A stretch of 64,000 bases of DNA from Pseudoalteromonas distincta (GTDB lineage Bacteria; Pseudomonadota; Gammaproteobacteria; Enterobacterales; Alteromonadaceae). Shown here one piece after another: positions 7,042-20,584 of the stretch (position 1 is its first letter; each line of letters starts with the position of its first letter). The notes below the pieces were generated by a model. The model ran no database searches and had not been told where the DNA came from. It worked only from the letters and a program-made list of their open reading frames with translations. The stretch spans positions 1 to 64,000 of the forward strand of contig NZ_JWIG01000021.1 of the NCBI RefSeq assembly GCF_000814675.1, in the 5' to 3' direction. Made by a program: the position numbers and the translations under genes.

Positions 7042-8226
7042 TTACGCTACGATAGTTGCTACAACACCAGCACCTACAGTACGACCACCTTCACGGATAG
7101 CAAAACGAAGACCTTCATCCATCGCGATTGGTGCGATTAGAGTTACTGTCATCTTGATGTTATCACCAGGCATTACCATTTCTACGCCATCTGGTAACTG
7201 TACGTCACCAGTTACGTCAGTTGTACGGAAGTAGAACTGTGGACGGTAACCTTTGAAGAATGGAGTATGACGACCACCTTCATCTTTAGAAAGTACGTAT
7301 ACTTCTGAAGTGAATGTAGTATGTGGGTTGATTGAACCAGGCTTAGCTAGTACTTGACCACGTTCAACGTCTTCACGCTTAGTACCACGTAGAAGTGCGC
7401 CGATGTTTTCGCCAGCACGACCTTCGTCAAGAAGCTTACGGAACATTTCAACACCAGTACAAGTAGAACGAGTTGTATCATTGATACCAACAATTTCTAC
7501 TTCGTCATTGATGCGGATGATACCAGCTTCAACACGACCAGTTACAACAGTACCACGACCCTGGATTGAGAAAACGTCTTCGATAGGCATGATGAATGGC
7601 TTATCGATGTCACGCTCTGGCTCTGGGATGTAAGAATCAAGTGCGTTTGCAAGCTCAACAATCTTATCTTCCCACTCTTTCTCGCCTTCTAACGCTTTAA
7701 GCGCAGAACCAGCGATTAGAGGTAAGTCATCACCTGGGAAATCGTATTCAGAAAGAAGTTCACGAACTTCCATTTCTACTAGTTCAAGTAGCTCTTCGTC
7801 ATCAACCATGTCACATTTGTTCATGAATACGATGATGTAAGGAACGCCAACCTGACGAGAAAGAAGGATGTGCTCACGCGTTTGTGGCATAGGGCCATCT
7901 GTCGCAGCAACTACTAAGATCGCGCCGTCCATTTGAGCAGCACCAGTGATCATGTTTTTAACATAATCGGCGTGACCAGGACAATCTACGTGTGCGTAGT
8001 GACGTGTAGGTGTATCGTATTCAACGTGAGACGTTGAAATAGTGATACCACGTTCGCGCTCTTCTGGAGCGTTATCGATTGATGCGAAATCTTTAGCAAC
8101 ACCGCCATATACTTTTGCAAGTACGTTAGTGATTGCTGCAGTTAGTGTAGTTTTACCGTGGTCAACGTGGCCGATTGTACCAACGTTTACGTGCGGTTTT
8201 ACGCGTTCAAACTTTTCTTTTGCCAT
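7042..8226 (-). CDS. tuf: Translation elongation factor EF-Tu
   Basis: GTPase that delivers aminoacyl-tRNA to the ribosome. It has 394 residues like E. coli EF-Tu, with G1 GHVDHGKT at 19-26, the switch region RGITI near 59-63, G3 DCPGH at 81-85 and G4 NKCD at 136-139, and all three domains are complete. It is last in the rpsL-rpsG-fusA-tuf unit, 62 nt after fusA, with AGGAA before the ATG. In many gammaproteobacteria the S10 operon follows tuf; here it does not, and terminators and the island follow instead. A second tuf copy elsewhere is common in this group but cannot be seen here. Confidence 0.98.
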   Translation of the reverse strand: MAKEKFERVKPHVNVGTIGHVDHGKTTLTAAITNVLAKVYGGVAKDFASIDNAPEERERGITISTSHVEYDTPTRHYAHVDCPGHADYVKNMITGAAQMDGAILVVAATDGPMPQTREHILLSRQVGVPYIIVFMNKCDMVDDEELLELVEMEVRELLSEYDFPGDDLPLIAGSALKALEGEKEWEDKIVELANALDSYIPEPERDIDKPFIMPIEDVFSIQGRGTVVTGRVEAGIIRINDEVEIVGINDTTRSTCTGVEMFRKLLDEGRAGENIGALLRGTKREDVERGQVLAKPGSINPHTTFTSEVYVLSKDEGGRHTPFFKGYRPQFYFRTTDVTGDVQLPDGVEMVMPGDNIKMTVTLIAPIAMDEGLRFAIREGGRTVGAGVVATIVA

Positions 8227-8288
8227 CTTAAAAAATTCCTAATAAAGAAATTAAAGCCTGACTCACTATTGAGCCAGACAAGCTAAAA

Positions 8289-10403
8289 TTATATAACAGC
8301 GCGAGCTGAAATTATTGTATCTGCGACATTTTTAGAGGCTTCAGCGTACTTCACAAACTCCATAGAGTATGAGGCACGGCCCTGTGTTGCAGATCGTAAA
8401 GCAGTTGCATAACCAAACATTTCAGAAAGAGGAACTTGCGCATTAATTTGCTTAAGTCCACCTAATGCATCTTCCATGCCTTCGATTATGCCGCGGCGAC
8501 GGTTTAAGTCGCCAACTACATCACCCATATTTGAATCAGGAGTGAGTACTTCAACCTTCATTACTGGCTCTAAAAGTACAGGGTTAGCTTCAAGCGCCCC
8601 GTTTTTCATTGCCAGTGAACCTGCTATTTTAAATGCCATTTCATTCGAATCTACATCATGGAATGAACCATCATATAAAGTCGCTTTAACGCCAAGTAAT
8701 GGGTAGCCTGCCAGTACACCTTGAGACATTTGCTCTTGGATACCTTTGTCTACCGCAGGAACGAATTCTTTAGGAACTGAACCACCTACGGTTTCGTTAA
8801 CGAACTCGTAAATTGGTGACTCATCATCCGTAATATCCATCGGTTCAAGTTTAATCCAAACGTGTCCATATTGGCCACGACCACCTGACTGACGTATAAA
8901 CTTCCCTTCAACCTTAACAGTTGAACGAATAGCTTCTCGGTATGAGACCTGCGGCTTACCAACGTTACATTCAACACTGAATTCACGTTTCATACGGTCG
9001 ACGATGATATCTAGGTGAAGTTCACCCATGCCAGAGATTATAACCTGGCCTGATTCTTCGTCAGTTTGTACGCGAAAAGAAGGATCTTCAGCAGCTAGTT
9101 TACCTAGTGCGATACCCATCTTATCTTGGTCAGCTATAGTGCGGGGCTCAACCGCAATAGAGATTACTGGTTCTGGGAATTCCATACGCTCAAGCGTAAT
9201 AATAGAATTCGGATCACACAGTGTTTCACCTGTTGTTACGTCTTTAAGACCAATAGCTGCCGCGATGTCGCCTGCGAAAACTTCTTTGATCTCTTCACGA
9301 GAGTTTGAATGCATCTGTACGATACGGCCAAGTCGCTCACGCTTACTTTTTACTGGATTATATACCGTGTCACCCTGTTTAACAGTACCAGAGTAAACAC
9401 GGAAAAAGGTCAAGGTTCCAACGAACGGGTCTGTTGCAATCTTAAATGCGAGTGCAGCAAACGGCGCTTTATCATTAGCTGGACGTTCTTCCTCAGTACC
9501 ATTTTCTAAGATACCTTGGATTTGTTTCACTTGCTCTGGTGACGGCATATATTCAACAACGCCATCAAGCACAGCTTGAACGCCTTTGTTTTTAAATGCG
9601 CTACCACAAGTAACTGGAACAATCTCATTTGCTAATGTTCGTTGGCGTAAAGCATTTTTAATTTCTGCTTCACTTAACTCTTCACCTTCTAAGTATTTAT
9701 CCATTAGTTCTTCTGTTGCTTCAGCAGCGCTTTCAACTAAATGAGCGCGCCATTCTTCAGCTAATTCCAGAAGTTCTGCCGGTATTGCCTCATAAGAGAA
9801 AGTCATACCCTGGTCCGCTTCGTTCCAGTTAATCACTTTCATTTTTATAAGGTCAATAACACCTTTAAAGTCGTCCTCAGCGCCTACAGGCAACTGAATT
9901 GGAACAGGCGTTGCTCCAAGACGAGATTTCACCTGGCTGACCACTGCTAAGAAGTCTGCGCCCGTGCGATCCATTTTATTTACGAAGATCATTCTCGGAA
10001 CTTCGTATTTGTTCGCTTGACGCCAAACTGTCTCAGTTTGCGGCTGTACACCAGATGAAGCACAAAGAACAACTACCGCACCATCTAGTACGCGTAAAGA
10101 ACGCTCTACTTCGATAGTGAAATCTACGTGTCCTGGAGTATCAATAATATTGATACGATGGGCGTCAAATTGAGCGTCCATCCCTTTCCAAAAACACGTT
10201 GTTGCAGCAGAAGTGATTGTGATACCACGCTCTTGTTCCTGCTCCATCCAATCCATAGTTGCAGCGCCATCATGTACTTCACCGATCTTATGAGAAAGAC
10301 CTGTGTAGAACAGAACACGTTCTGTTGTGGTGGTTTTGCCTGCATCTACGTGAGCAACAATACCTATATTACGATAGCGCTCAAGTGGAGTTGTACGTGC
10401 CAT
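8289..10403 (-). CDS. fusA: Translation elongation factor G
   Basis: Ribosomal translocase GTPase of 704 residues (E. coli 704). It has AHVDAGKT at 17-24, ERGITITSA in switch I, DTPGHVDF near 88-95 and NKMD near 142, followed by domains II-V. Domain IV contains [12 protein letters not shown], and the C-terminus contains [22 protein letters not shown]. It lies 27 nt after rpsG in the str operon, with AGAGGA before the ATG. Confidence 0.98.
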   Translation of the reverse strand: MARTTPLERYRNIGIVAHVDAGKTTTTERVLFYTGLSHKIGEVHDGAATMDWMEQEQERGITITSAATTCFWKGMDAQFDAHRINIIDTPGHVDFTIEVERSLRVLDGAVVVLCASSGVQPQTETVWRQANKYEVPRMIFVNKMDRTGADFLAVVSQVKSRLGATPVPIQLPVGAEDDFKGVIDLIKMKVINWNEADQGMTFSYEAIPAELLELAEEWRAHLVESAAEATEELMDKYLEGEELSEAEIKNALRQRTLANEIVPVTCGSAFKNKGVQAVLDGVVEYMPSPEQVKQIQGILENGTEEERPANDKAPFAALAFKIATDPFVGTLTFFRVYSGTVKQGDTVYNPVKSKRERLGRIVQMHSNSREEIKEVFAGDIAAAIGLKDVTTGETLCDPNSIITLERMEFPEPVISIAVEPRTIADQDKMGIALGKLAAEDPSFRVQTDEESGQVIISGMGELHLDIIVDRMKREFSVECNVGKPQVSYREAIRSTVKVEGKFIRQSGGRGQYGHVWIKLEPMDITDDESPIYEFVNETVGGSVPKEFVPAVDKGIQEQMSQGVLAGYPLLGVKATLYDGSFHDVDSNEMAFKIAGSLAMKNGALEANPVLLEPVMKVEVLTPDSNMGDVVGDLNRRRGIIEGMEDALGGLKQINAQVPLSEMFGYATALRSATQGRASYSMEFVKYAEASKNVADTIISARAVI

Positions 10404-10430
10404 ATGATCCTCTTAAAGGTTAAAGACAGA

Positions 10431-10901
10431 TTACCAACGGTAATGAGCGAATGCTTTATTCGCTTCAGCCATACGGTGAACGTCTTCACGTTTCTTAACC
10501 GCAGTGCCTTTATTATCAGAAGCGTCAACGATTTCTTGAGCTAAACGTAAGCCCATAGATTTTTCGCCACGCTTACGTGCAGCGTCTACTAACCAACGCA
10601 TACCTAATGCGTTACGACGAACTGGACGTACTTCAACTGGTACTTGATAAGTTGAACCACCAACACGGCGAGATTTAACCTCTACCTGTGGACGGATGTT
10701 ATCAAGTGCAGTTTCAAAGATTTCTAGGTGCGACTTGCCTGATTTCTCAGCAGCCACGTCTAGCGCACCATAAACAATTTTTTCAGCAGTAGATTTCTTG
10801 CCGTCTAACATCACGATGTTAACGAATTTAGCAAGAAGTTCCGATCCGAACTTAGGATCTGGAAGAATTTTACGTTGACCGATTACGCGTCTTCTAGGCA
10901 T
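10431..10901 (-). CDS. rpsG: 30S ribosomal protein S7
   Basis: Primary 16S 3'-domain binding protein and, in E. coli, the translational repressor of the str operon. It has 156 residues with the family start [20 protein letters not shown] and the conserved [13 protein letters not shown] and [10 protein letters not shown] blocks. The rpsL-rpsG intergenic leader (97 nt, 10902-10998) is where S7 acts in E. coli; no structure was resolved by eye here. Confidence 0.98.
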   Translation of the reverse strand: MPRRRVIGQRKILPDPKFGSELLAKFVNIVMLDGKKSTAEKIVYGALDVAAEKSGKSHLEIFETALDNIRPQVEVKSRRVGGSTYQVPVEVRPVRRNALGMRWLVDAARKRGEKSMGLRLAQEIVDASDNKGTAVKKREDVHRMAEANKAFAHYRW

Positions 10902-10998
10902 TTTGTATCTCCGGTTTATTCAGGTTTGCTCTTTCGAGTCAATCACCCAAAACAATAATTATAAATATTTAGTGCTTGGCCTTACTAACGGAATACAA

Positions 10999-11373
10999 TT
11001 ACCCTTTAGGGCGTTTTGCACCGTATTTAGAACGAGCTTGACGACGATCGCTAACGCCTGCACAGTCAAGTGCACCACGAACAGTGTGAAAACGCACACC
11101 TGGTAAATCTTTAACACGACCACCACGGATTAGGATTACACTATGCTCTTGAAGGTTATGACCTTCACCGCCAATGTATGAAGTTACTTCGAAACCGTTA
11201 GTTAAACGTACACGAGCTACTTTACGTAACGCCGAGTTTGGTTTCTTAGGTGTAGTTGTATATACGCGAGTACATACACCGCGCTTTTGCGGACACGCTT
11301 TTAGTGCAGCTGAGTTACTTTTCGTAACCTTGCTACGGCGTGGCTTACGCACTAGCTGGTTAATAGTTGCCAT
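10999..11373 (-). CDS. rpsL: 30S ribosomal protein S12
   Basis: Decoding-centre protein of 124 residues ([12 protein letters not shown]). The streptomycin-determining lysines are wild type: K43 in [12 protein letters not shown] (residues 40-51) and K88 in GGRVKDLPG. First gene of the str operon. It has its own promoter at 11467-11502, about 94 nt upstream, overlapping the rpoC terminator. Confidence 0.98.
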   Translation of the reverse strand: MATINQLVRKPRRSKVTKSNSAALKACPQKRGVCTRVYTTTPKKPNSALRKVARVRLTNGFEVTSYIGGEGHNLQEHSVILIRGGRVKDLPGVRFHTVRGALDCAGVSDRRQARSKYGAKRPKG

Positions 11374-11413
11374 TTAAATAGCTCCTGAAATTAAAATTAC
11401 TACTGAAAAAAAT

Positions 11414-11472
11414 AAAAAAATCCGCCCTTTATTTACGAGCCTGCATTAAGCACACAAGTAAATGGGTGGCGG
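11414..11472 (-). terminator. Terminator/attenuator between rpoC and rpsL
   Basis: On the minus strand CCGCC-ACCC-ATTTAC (11458-11472) pairs with GTAAAT-AAAGGG-CGG, with a small internal loop, and is followed by ATTTTTTTATTTTTTT. The outer GC-rich arm CCGCC (11468-11472) lies just upstream of the predicted rpsL transcription start, so the full hairpin forms only in RNA arriving from rpoC. Confidence 0.75.
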
Positions 11473-11502
11473 AATTTTAATGAGCAAAGTTTAACCTGTC
11501 AA
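11467..11502 (-). promoter_or_regulatory. str operon (rpsL) promoter
   Basis: Minus-strand perfect -35 TTGACA (11497-11502), 17-bp spacer, -10 TAAAAT (11474-11479). The predicted start is an A at 11467. The leader of about 93 nt precedes the rpsL ATG. Confidence 0.75.
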
Positions 11503-11568
11503 CCTAAACTAATCGTAAGACAGCATATAACTGCCTTACGATCACTTAATCTATTGATTAAGAACAGT

Positions 11569-14500
11569 TTATTGATTTCCAGACAAATCAGCATTTAGAG
11601 CGTCTGTAAGTGCTTGAGTCGCCTCTTCTGCACTTACTGTTTGCTCTTCTACTACTACTTTGCTTTGTTTACGGCGAGCCATACGTTCTTGATGATACGC
11701 AAAACCGGTACCGGCTGGGATCAAACGACCCACAATTACGTTTTCTTTAAGACCGCGAAGCTCATCGCTCTTACCATTCACTGCCGCATCTGTAAGAACA
11801 CGTGTTGTCTCTTGGAAAGACGCTGCAGAGATGAAAGATTCTGTTGCTAGTGATGCTTTTGTGATACCCATTAACTGGATTTCAAACTTAGCTGGTATCT
11901 TACCTTGTTTTTCAAGGTCACGGTTTGCGATATTAACGCGCGCCACTTCGATTTGTTCACCAGCTAAGAAGTCAGTATCACCGCCGTGCATAATGGTACA
12001 TTTACGTAACATTTGACGGATAATTGTTTCAATGTGCTTGTCATTGATCTTAACGCCTTGCAAACGGTAAACCTCTTGCACTTCGTTAACGATATAGTTA
12101 GCAACATGAGTCACACCACGTAGGCGTAAGATGTCATGTGGTGATTCAGGACCATCGGCAATAACTTCACCTTTAGACACTTGCTCACCTTTAAACACGT
12201 TAAGTTGACGCCACTTAGGAATCATCTCTTCGTAATGATCACCTTCAGCTGGAGTAATAACTAAACGCTTCTTACCTTTAGTCTCTTTACCGAAGCTAAT
12301 TGTACCAGTTACTTCAGCTAATATAGCTGGATCTTTTGGCTTACGAGCTTCAAATAAGTCGGCTACGCGTGGTAGACCACCCGTGATATCACGAGTTTTC
12401 GAACCTTCTTGCGGAATACGTGCTAACACGTCACCTGGGTTTGCTGTAACGCCGTCAATAACTTCAATCGTAGTGAATGAAGGAAGACGTGTTTCTTGCA
12501 GACCGCGCTCTTCACTTTCAATGATAAGCTTTGGTTCTTTCGTATTTACTTTAGCAAGATCTTTTACAACTACACGGGTTAAACCGGTTAGTTCATCTGT
12601 CTGTGCTTCAGTATTTGAATCATCGATATCGCTGAACGATACTTTTGACTTATGCTCAAGAACGATTGGGTGACTATGCGGGTCCCAAGTAGCAACGATG
12701 TCGTTACCTTGAACTTCTGCATTGTCTTGCACTGTTAGTACCGCACCGTAAGGTACTTTATAACGCTCTTTCTCACGACCATGACTATCGATGATAGTAA
12801 TTTCCGTAGAACGAGAGGTAATAACAATCTTACCGTCTGTGTTTAATACGTACTTAGAGTTATGAAGTTTTAATGTACCGTTAGTTTTAACTTGTACATT
12901 ATTTTCTGCAGATGCTCTAGATGCCGCACCACCGATGTGGAAGGTACGCATTGTTAACTGTGTACCCGGCTCACCGATTGATTGAGCCGCGATAACACCC
13001 ACTGATTCACCAGCGTTAATGATGTGACCACGTGCTAGGTCACGACCGTAACAGTTAGCACAAACACCAAAGTCATTATCACATGTGATAACAGAACGTA
13101 CGCGAACTTCATCTACTGAGTGCTCTTCTAAAAGGTCACACAGTTTTTCGTCAAGCATAACATTACGTTCAACAAGTACAGTATTAGTACCTGGAATTAC
13201 AATATCTTCAGCAACAACACGACCTAGAACACGTTCGCGAAGTGCTTCTACAACATCACCACCTTCAATAAGCGGTTTCATTGTTAAGCCATCTTCTGTG
13301 CCACAGTCATCTTCATTGATTACCAAATCTTGTGCAACGTCTACTAGACGACGCGTTAGGTAACCCGAGTTTGCTGTTTTAAGTGCTGTATCGGCAAGAC
13401 CTTTACGCGCACCATGCGTTGAGATGAAGTACTGAAGTACGTTTAGACCTTCACGGAAGTTAGCTGTGATTGGCGTCTCGATGATTGAACCATCTGGACG
13501 TGCCATTAGACCACGCATACCCGCCAACTGACGAATCTGTGCAGCACTACCACGAGCACCTGAGTCGGCCATCATAAACACTGAGTTAAATGACGGTTGC
13601 TCTACTTCTTCACCTTTTGCATTGATAACTGTATCTTTTGACAAGTTAGCCATCATCTCACGTGATAAGTTTTCGTTTACACGTGACCAGATATCGATAA
13701 CTTTATTGTACTTTTCACCAGCCGTTACAAGACCTGATTGGAATTGTTGGTTGATTTCAGTCACTTCAGCTTCAGCTGATTCAATTATCTGTGCTTTAAT
13801 CGGTGGGATAACTAAGTCATCAATACCGATAGAAACACCTGACTTCATTGCATAATGGAAACCGGTGTACATAACTTGGTCAGCAAAGATAACTGTATCT
13901 TTAAGACCCAGACGACGGTAACACTCATTCAATAAGCCAGAAATCTGCTTTTTACCTAGCGGCTGGTTGATTGACGCAAACGGCATGCCTTTAGGTAAAA
14001 TTAGAGACAGAATTGCACGACCAACAGTTGTATCGATAACAGTAACAGTGTCTTCTACTATGCCGTCTTCGTTTTTAACTGATTGGCTAATACGTACTTT
14101 CACGATTGCATGAAGGTCTGCATTGCCGCTGCGGTATGCTTTTTCTGCTTCTTTTGGATCTTTAAATATCGCGCCTTCGCCTTTAGCGTTAATGCGGTCA
14201 CGAGTCATGTAATAAAGACCCAATACAACATCCTGTGAAGGAACGATGATTGGCTCACCATTCGCAGGAGATAGAATGTTGTTTGTTGACATCATTAAGG
14301 CACGAGCTTCAAGCTGTGCTTCGATTGTTAACGGTACGTGTACCGCCATTTGGTCACCATCGAAATCGGCGTTGTAGGCCGCACATACTAATGGATGCAA
14401 ATGAATCGCTTTACCTTCGATAAGCACAGGTTCAAACGCTTGGATACCCAAACGGTGAAGTGTTGGTGCACGGTTAAGTAATACTGGATGTTCACGAATT

Positions 14501-15744
14501 ACTTCGTCAAGTACATCCCATACTTCCGGAACTTCACGTTCAACCATCTTCTTAGCTGCTTTGATTGTCGTAGCCATGCCGCGACGCTCTAACTTGCCAT
14601 AGATGAATGGTTTGAATAGCTCTAGTGCCATCTTCTTAGGAAGACCACATTGGTGAAGCTTAAGTGTAGGACCTACTGTGATTACAGAACGGCCTGAATA
14701 ATCTACACGCTTACCAAGTAAGTTCTGACGGAAACGACCTTGCTTACCCTTGATCATATCAGCAAGAGATTTAAGAGGACGTTTGTTAGAACCTGTAATT
14801 GCACGACCACGACGACCGTTATCAAGTAGCGCATCTACCGCTTCTTGTAACATACGTTTTTCGTTGCGTACAATAATGTCTGGTGCTGCTAAATCTAGTA
14901 GACGCTTAAGACGGTTATTACGGTTAATAACACGACGGTAAAGGTCGTTTAGATCAGATGTCGCAAAACGACCACCGTCTAATGGTACTAATGGGCGTAG
15001 ATCAGGTGGCAATACTGGAAGTACTGTCATGATCATCCACTCAGGGTTATTACCTGATTGGTGGAACGATTCCATTAACTTAAGACGTTTAGTGATTTTT
15101 TTACGCTTAGTTTCAGAGTTAATTGTTGGTAACTCTTCACGCATCTCAGCAATTAATTGAGCAAGATCAAGTTCACGAAGCAAGTCTAAAACTGCTTCAG
15201 CACCCATCTTCGCTTCAAATTCATCACCGTGCTCTTCTAGTGAATCTAAGTATTCTTCTTCACCTAATAGTTGACCACGCTCAAGCGTTGTCATACCAGG
15301 CTCAGTTACTACGAATGATTCGAAGTAAAGAACACGTTCAATATCACGAAGCGTCATATCTAGCATTAAGCCAATACGTGACGGTAATGATTTTAAAAAC
15401 CATATATGTGCAACTGGGCTCGCAAGGTCGATATGACCCATACGATCGCGTCGCACTTTAGTGAGTGTTACTTCAACGCCACACTTTTCACAGATCACAC
15501 CACGGTGTTTAAGGCGTTTATATTTACCACATAAACACTCATAATCTTTCACTGGGCCGAAAATACGGGCACAGAATAAGCCGTCGCGCTCAGGCTTGAA
15601 AGTACGGTAGTTAATAGTCTCAGGTTTCTTTACTTCACCGTATGACCATGAACGAACCATGTCTGGTGAAGCAAGACCAATGCGAATTGCATCGAATTCT
15701 TCGGTCTTATTTTGTTGCTTCAGAAACTTAAGTAAGTCTTTCAC
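11569..15744 (-). CDS. rpoC: RNA polymerase subunit beta'
   Basis: Catalytic large subunit of RNA polymerase, 1391 residues (E. coli 1407). The N-terminal zinc finger [20 protein letters not shown] (about 70-88) and the absolutely conserved NADFDGDQM Mg-binding loop (about 458-466) are intact, as are the second zinc site ([14 protein letters not shown]) and the trigger-loop region ([16 protein letters not shown]). It follows rpoB with a 104-nt gap and is co-transcribed. Confidence 0.99.
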   Translation of the reverse strand: MKDLLKFLKQQNKTEEFDAIRIGLASPDMVRSWSYGEVKKPETINYRTFKPERDGLFCARIFGPVKDYECLCGKYKRLKHRGVICEKCGVEVTLTKVRRDRMGHIDLASPVAHIWFLKSLPSRIGLMLDMTLRDIERVLYFESFVVTEPGMTTLERGQLLGEEEYLDSLEEHGDEFEAKMGAEAVLDLLRELDLAQLIAEMREELPTINSETKRKKITKRLKLMESFHQSGNNPEWMIMTVLPVLPPDLRPLVPLDGGRFATSDLNDLYRRVINRNNRLKRLLDLAAPDIIVRNEKRMLQEAVDALLDNGRRGRAITGSNKRPLKSLADMIKGKQGRFRQNLLGKRVDYSGRSVITVGPTLKLHQCGLPKKMALELFKPFIYGKLERRGMATTIKAAKKMVEREVPEVWDVLDEVIREHPVLLNRAPTLHRLGIQAFEPVLIEGKAIHLHPLVCAAYNADFDGDQMAVHVPLTIEAQLEARALMMSTNNILSPANGEPIIVPSQDVVLGLYYMTRDRINAKGEGAIFKDPKEAEKAYRSGNADLHAIVKVRISQSVKNEDGIVEDTVTVIDTTVGRAILSLILPKGMPFASINQPLGKKQISGLLNECYRRLGLKDTVIFADQVMYTGFHYAMKSGVSIGIDDLVIPPIKAQIIESAEAEVTEINQQFQSGLVTAGEKYNKVIDIWSRVNENLSREMMANLSKDTVINAKGEEVEQPSFNSVFMMADSGARGSAAQIRQLAGMRGLMARPDGSIIETPITANFREGLNVLQYFISTHGARKGLADTALKTANSGYLTRRLVDVAQDLVINEDDCGTEDGLTMKPLIEGGDVVEALRERVLGRVVAEDIVIPGTNTVLVERNVMLDEKLCDLLEEHSVDEVRVRSVITCDNDFGVCANCYGRDLARGHIINAGESVGVIAAQSIGEPGTQLTMRTFHIGGAASRASAENNVQVKTNGTLKLHNSKYVLNTDGKIVITSRSTEITIIDSHGREKERYKVPYGAVLTVQDNAEVQGNDIVATWDPHSHPIVLEHKSKVSFSDIDDSNTEAQTDELTGLTRVVVKDLAKVNTKEPKLIIESEERGLQETRLPSFTTIEVIDGVTANPGDVLARIPQEGSKTRDITGGLPRVADLFEARKPKDPAILAEVTGTISFGKETKGKKRLVITPAEGDHYEEMIPKWRQLNVFKGEQVSKGEVIADGPESPHDILRLRGVTHVANYIVNEVQEVYRLQGVKINDKHIETIIRQMLRKCTIMHGGDTDFLAGEQIEVARVNIANRDLEKQGKIPAKFEIQLMGITKASLATESFISAASFQETTRVLTDAAVNGKSDELRGLKENVIVGRLIPAGTGFAYHQERMARRKQSKVVVEEQTVSAEEATQALTDALNADLSGNQ

Positions 15745-15848
15745 CTTAGCTCTCCTGTCGGAGTTAATCTTGAGGACGGATAGTCTCGTCCCTACATTCT
15801 ATTCAGCCGTAACAGATGCTGCAGCGTTAACTGCAGCATCTAATTGGC

Positions 15849-18800
15849 TTAATTTTCTTCCAACTCGATGTTGATACCCAGTGAGCGGATTTCTTTCAAC
15901 AATACGTTGAACGATTCTGGCATACCTGGTTCCATTTTATGGTTACCATCAACGATGTTTTTATACATCTTAGTACGACCGTTCACGTCATCCGATTTCA
16001 CTGTTAGCATTTCTTGTAGAGTGTAAGCAGCACCGTAAGCTTCAAGTGCCCATACTTCCATCTCACCAAAACGCTGGCCACCGAACTGTGCTTTACCACC
16101 CAGCGGCTGCTGAGTAACAAGGCTGTAAGAACCAGTAGAACGTGCGTGCATCTTATCGTCAACCAAGTGGTTAAGTTTAAGCATGTACATGTAACCAACA
16201 GTTACTTGACGTTCAAACTGATCGCCAGTACGGCCATCATAAAGTGTAACCTGACCACTTCGAGGATATCCACCAAGCTCAAGCATGTCTTTGATTTCGC
16301 TTTCTTTCGCGCCATCAAATGCAGGAGTAGCTATTGGTAAACCACCTTTTAAGTTTTCAGCTAGACGACGAATTTCGTCATCAGTGAAGCTAGCAATGTC
16401 TACAACTTGGCGAGATTCACCAATTTCGTAAGCTTGCTTGATGAATTCACGTAGCTCATGAAGCTCACGTTGTTCTTTCATCATCTCTTCAATACGTTCA
16501 CCGATACCACGTGCAGCAAGACCCATATGTGTTTCAAGGATCTGACCGATGTTCATACGCGATGGTACACCTAGTGGATTCAATACGATATCTACCGTAC
16601 GACCTTTGTCATCGTAAGGCATATCTTCTACTGGTACGATAGTCGAGATAACACCTTTGTTACCGTGACGACCCGCCATTTTATCACCCGGTTGGATACG
16701 ACGTTTAACAGCTAGGTATACTTTAACAATCTTAAGTACGCCTGGTGCTAAATCATCACCTTGGGTAATTTTACGACGTTTGTTTTCAAACTTTTTATCG
16801 TATTCAGCTTTAAGCTCATCGTACTGTGCAGCTAGTTGCTCAAGCTCAGCTTGCTTGTCTTCTTCAGCAAGGCTTTGCGTAAGTACTTTTTCAGCATTAA
16901 GAGATGCAAGTTTATCTTCATCAAAACCAGCAGCTATAAGTAGCTTGCGTGCACGGTCTAAAACGCCTGCTTCTAAAATACGGAACTCTTCGTTGAAGTC
17001 TTTCTTCGCTTCGCGAAGCTGCATATCTTCAACTTCTAACGCACGTTTATCTTTTTCAACACCATCACGGGTGAAAACTTGCACGTCAATTACAGTACCA
17101 GTTACAGAGTTTGGTACGCGTAAAGAGCTGTCTTTAACGTCAGACGCTTTTTCGCCGAAGATAGCACGAAGTAGCTTCTCTTCAGGTGTAAGCTGTGTCT
17201 CGCCTTTAGGAGTCACTTTACCTACTAGGATATCGCCGCCTTTAACTTCAGCACCAATATATACAACGCCTGATTCATCAAGCTTGCCTAGCGCAGATTC
17301 ACCCACATTCGGGATATCTGCAGTGATCTCTTCAGGACCTAATTTAGTATCACGGGCAACACACTGTAGTTCTTGAATATGGATAGTCGTTAGACGATCT
17401 TCTTCAACTACGCGCTCTGATAACAAGATTGAATCTTCGAAGTTGTAACCGTTCCATGGCATGAATGCCACGCGAAGGTTTTGACCAAGGGCTAAGTCAC
17501 CTAAGTCAGTCGAAGGACCATCTGCTAACACGTCACCACGAGTAACCGGTTCGCCAACCATACAAGTTGGTTTTTGGTTAATACATTTATTTTGGTTAGA
17601 ACGTGTGTATTTGGTTAAGTTGTAGATGTCGATGCCCGCTTCACCAGGGATGCGTTCTTCTTCATGTACATTTACAACGATGCGACTTGCGTCAGCATAC
17701 ATTACTTCACCACCACGTTTAGCAACGATAGTTACACCAGAGTCTTTCGCTAGTGTTAACTCAATACCAGTACCTACTAACGGTTTATCCGCTTTCAATG
17801 TTGGTACTGCTTGACGTTGCATGTTTGAACCCATCAATGCACGGTTAGCATCATCGTGTTCTAGGAACGGGATAAGTGCTGCCGCTACAGAGATCACCTG
17901 TTGTGGTGATACATCCATATACTGCTGGTCCATGCGACCCATAAAGGTAGATTCACCTTTGTGACGACATGGAATAAGTTCATCAACAAACTCATTGGTT
18001 TCAGTTAAGTTTGAGTTCGCCTGTGCGATAACAAACTGACCTTCTTCAATGGCTGATAAGTAATCAACTTCATCAGTTACAACACCATCTACCACTTTGC
18101 GGTAAGGTGTTTCTAAGAAACCGTAGTCATTCGTACGTGCGTACGTAGACAACGAGTTAATTAGACCGATGTTTGGACCCTCAGGAGTCTCGATTGGACA
18201 TACGCGACCATAGTGAGTTACGTGAACGTCACGTACTTCAAAGCCTGCGCGTTCACGAGTTAGACCGCCCGGACCTAATGCAGAGATACGACGTTTATGC
18301 GTAACTTCTGATAGTGGGTTATTTTGGTCCATAAACTGTGATAACTGAGACGAGCCGAAGAACTCTTTAACCGCTGCCGAAATAGGCTTAGCGTTAATAA
18401 GATCTTGTGGCATTATCGCGTCAAGGTCACCTAAGCTTAAACGCTCACGTACAGCACGTTCAACACGTACTAGACCAACACGGAATTGGTTCTCAGCCAT
18501 TTCGCCAACACTACGTATACGACGGTTGCCTAAGTGATCGATATCATCAACATCGCCTTGACCGTTACGAATAGCAATTAATACTTTCATAACAGACACG
18601 ATGTCTTCTTTGCTTAATGTGCCTGGGCCTGTGTCTGTATCGTAACCAACACGGCTATTGAACTTCATACGACCTACAGTAGATAAGTCATAACGCTCTT
18701 CAGAGAAGAACAAGTTCTGGAATAAGGCTTCAGCCGCGTCTTTCGTCGGTGGCTCGCCTGGGCGCATCATGCGGTAAATTTCTACTAGTGCTTCTAAACG

Positions 18801-19874
18801 GCTGCTTGAAGAGTCAATGTTCAATGTATTTGACATGTAAGCACCGCTGTCCACTTCATTGATATATAACGTATCAATTTTAGTGTGACCGGCTTTAACC
18901 AATTCAGCCATTAGCTCTAGAGTTAGCTCGTCATTTGCATTTGCAATAACTTCACCAGTTGACTCATCAACATAGTTTTTAGCTACAATACGGCCAATGA
19001 TGTACTCATGTGGTACTTCTAATTGCTTAATGCCTTTCTTCTCGATGCTCTTGATGTGGCGAGCCGTAACACGACGACCGCTTTCAACAAATACTTCACC
19101 GTCTTCGCTCTTGATATCAAAAGCGGCAGTTTCACCACGTAAACGCGAAGGTACAAGTTCCATAAGAACTTTACCATTCGTTACTTCAAACGTAGTGTTA
19201 TCGAAGAACATATCTAGGATTTCTTCGCTAGAATACTCTAGTGCACGTAGGATGATAGACGCCGGTAATTTACGACGGCGGTCAATACGTACATATAAGT
19301 TATCTTTTGCATCAAATTCGAAGTCTAACCATGAACCACGGTAAGGTATAACGCGTGCGTTATATAATACTTTACCCGATGAATGGGTTTTACCGCGGTC
19401 GTTATCAAAGAATACACCAGGGCTACGGTGTAGCTGAGAAACGATAACACGCTCTGTACCATTGATTACAAAAGTACCGGTATCTGTCATGAGCGGAATT
19501 TCGCCCATGTAAACTTCTTGCTCTTTAATGTCTTTAACTGTGCCTGGTGCTTCTTTGTCCATAACAACAAGACGCAGTTTCACGCGAAGTGGAGCAGAAT
19601 AAGTCACACCGCGAATTTGACATTCTTTTACATCGAAAACTGGCTCACCAATACGGTAACTTACGTATTGAAGCTCAGAATTTCCCGAGTAGCTTTTAAT
19701 AGGGAACACAGAACGGAAGGCAGCTTCCAAACCATGATCGCCATCAGCGTCCGGCACTAAGAATTTTTTAAACGATTCTAACTGTGTAGACAGTAAAAAA
19801 GGTATATCCAAAACTTGTGGACGTTTACCAAAATCCTTACGGATACGTTTCTTTTCAGAATAAGAGTAAGCCAT
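15849..19874 (-). CDS. rpoB: RNA polymerase subunit beta
   Basis: Beta subunit of 1341 residues (E. coli 1342). The rifampicin-contact cluster is wild type ([20 protein letters not shown], then [11 protein letters not shown]), with Asp, His and Ser at the common resistance positions. Other conserved parts include [13 protein letters not shown] and the C-terminal [20 protein letters not shown]. It is separated from rplL by a 271-nt gap that contains an attenuator-like hairpin. Confidence 0.99.
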   Translation of the reverse strand: MAYSYSEKKRIRKDFGKRPQVLDIPFLLSTQLESFKKFLVPDADGDHGLEAAFRSVFPIKSYSGNSELQYVSYRIGEPVFDVKECQIRGVTYSAPLRVKLRLVVMDKEAPGTVKDIKEQEVYMGEIPLMTDTGTFVINGTERVIVSQLHRSPGVFFDNDRGKTHSSGKVLYNARVIPYRGSWLDFEFDAKDNLYVRIDRRRKLPASIILRALEYSSEEILDMFFDNTTFEVTNGKVLMELVPSRLRGETAAFDIKSEDGEVFVESGRRVTARHIKSIEKKGIKQLEVPHEYIIGRIVAKNYVDESTGEVIANANDELTLELMAELVKAGHTKIDTLYINEVDSGAYMSNTLNIDSSSSRLEALVEIYRMMRPGEPPTKDAAEALFQNLFFSEERYDLSTVGRMKFNSRVGYDTDTGPGTLSKEDIVSVMKVLIAIRNGQGDVDDIDHLGNRRIRSVGEMAENQFRVGLVRVERAVRERLSLGDLDAIMPQDLINAKPISAAVKEFFGSSQLSQFMDQNNPLSEVTHKRRISALGPGGLTRERAGFEVRDVHVTHYGRVCPIETPEGPNIGLINSLSTYARTNDYGFLETPYRKVVDGVVTDEVDYLSAIEEGQFVIAQANSNLTETNEFVDELIPCRHKGESTFMGRMDQQYMDVSPQQVISVAAALIPFLEHDDANRALMGSNMQRQAVPTLKADKPLVGTGIELTLAKDSGVTIVAKRGGEVMYADASRIVVNVHEEERIPGEAGIDIYNLTKYTRSNQNKCINQKPTCMVGEPVTRGDVLADGPSTDLGDLALGQNLRVAFMPWNGYNFEDSILLSERVVEEDRLTTIHIQELQCVARDTKLGPEEITADIPNVGESALGKLDESGVVYIGAEVKGGDILVGKVTPKGETQLTPEEKLLRAIFGEKASDVKDSSLRVPNSVTGTVIDVQVFTRDGVEKDKRALEVEDMQLREAKKDFNEEFRILEAGVLDRARKLLIAAGFDEDKLASLNAEKVLTQSLAEEDKQAELEQLAAQYDELKAEYDKKFENKRRKITQGDDLAPGVLKIVKVYLAVKRRIQPGDKMAGRHGNKGVISTIVPVEDMPYDDKGRTVDIVLNPLGVPSRMNIGQILETHMGLAARGIGERIEEMMKEQRELHELREFIKQAYEIGESRQVVDIASFTDDEIRRLAENLKGGLPIATPAFDGAKESEIKDMLELGGYPRSGQVTLYDGRTGDQFERQVTVGYMYMLKLNHLVDDKMHARSTGSYSLVTQQPLGGKAQFGGQRFGEMEVWALEAYGAAYTLQEMLTVKSDDVNGRTKMYKNIVDGNHKMEPGMPESFNVLLKEIRSLGINIELEEN

Positions 19875-20073
19875 GGGGTTCCTCAGCTTGCTGATCTTTG
19901 ACCCGACCTGTTCTTGTAAGAACAGACTTAACTGGCAGCTATGCCAAGATTTTACAACATTTAACTGTTGTTCTAATTAGATCCCACTTTAACACTAGCA
20001 AACTATAAAGCGTTGAAAGTAAAGAAAAAATCAGATTTTATTTGAACTAAAAGAGTGCATCACTCTATAGCGC

Positions 20074-20104
20074 AAAAAGGCCGGTGATTAAATAATCACC
20101 AGCC
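20074..20104 (-). terminator. Attenuator-like terminator between rplL and rpoB
   Basis: On the minus strand GGCTGGTGATT-ATTT-AATCACCGGCC is followed by TTTTTGCGC, 42 nt after the rplL stop. In E. coli a partial terminator at this place reduces rpoBC relative to rplJL; the same role is inferred here. Confidence 0.75.
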
Positions 20105-20145
20105 CTTGCCTGATTTCTCAGGCAGCGAACTTAGCAAAAGCTAAA

Positions 20146-20508
20146 TTACTTAACCTCAACTTCAGCACCAGCTTCAGTAAGATCTTTTGCAAGTGCTTCA
20201 GCTTCTTCTTTAGATACACCTTCTTTAACAGGTGTAGGAGCAGCTTCAACAAGAGCTTTCGCTTCTTTAAGGCCAAGGCCAGTTGCGCTACGAACAGCTT
20301 TGATTGCAGAAACCTTGTTAGCGCCAGCGCCAGTAAGGATTACGTCAAATTCTGTTTTCTCTTCAGCAGCTTCAGCAGCTGGACCAGCTACCATTGCAGC
20401 TGCAGCAGTTACGCCGAATTTTTCTTCCATTGCTTCGATAAGAGCAACAACGTCCATTACTGACATTTCAGCAATTGCGTCAAGGATTTGGTCTTTAGAT
20501 ACAGACAT
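20146..20508 (-). CDS. rplL: 50S ribosomal protein L7/L12
   Basis: Stalk protein that recruits translation GTPases. It has 120 residues, with an N-terminal dimerisation helix ([20 protein letters not shown]), an Ala/Glu-rich hinge ([16 protein letters not shown], about 36-51) and a C-terminal domain with [20 protein letters not shown]. It lies 76 nt downstream of rplJ. Confidence 0.98.
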   Translation of the reverse strand: MSVSKDQILDAIAEMSVMDVVALIEAMEEKFGVTAAAAMVAGPAAEAAEEKTEFDVILTGAGANKVSAIKAVRSATGLGLKEAKALVEAAPTPVKEGVSKEEAEALAKDLTEAGAEVEVK

Positions 20509-20584
20509 TACAAATTTCCTAATAATTAACGGACATTAAGTCCAAATAAATTTTACACCGAAAGTGAGATTAAACAGCTTAAAA

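Noticed and set aside
8786..8986. Short frames antisense to or out of frame with fusA, rpoB, rpoC and other long genes
   Set aside because: They are shadows of highly conserved coding sequence, with no ribosome sites or domains.
11569..19874. Resistance-type changes in rpoB or rpsL
   Set aside because: The rifampicin cluster and S12 lysines K43 and K88 are wild type.
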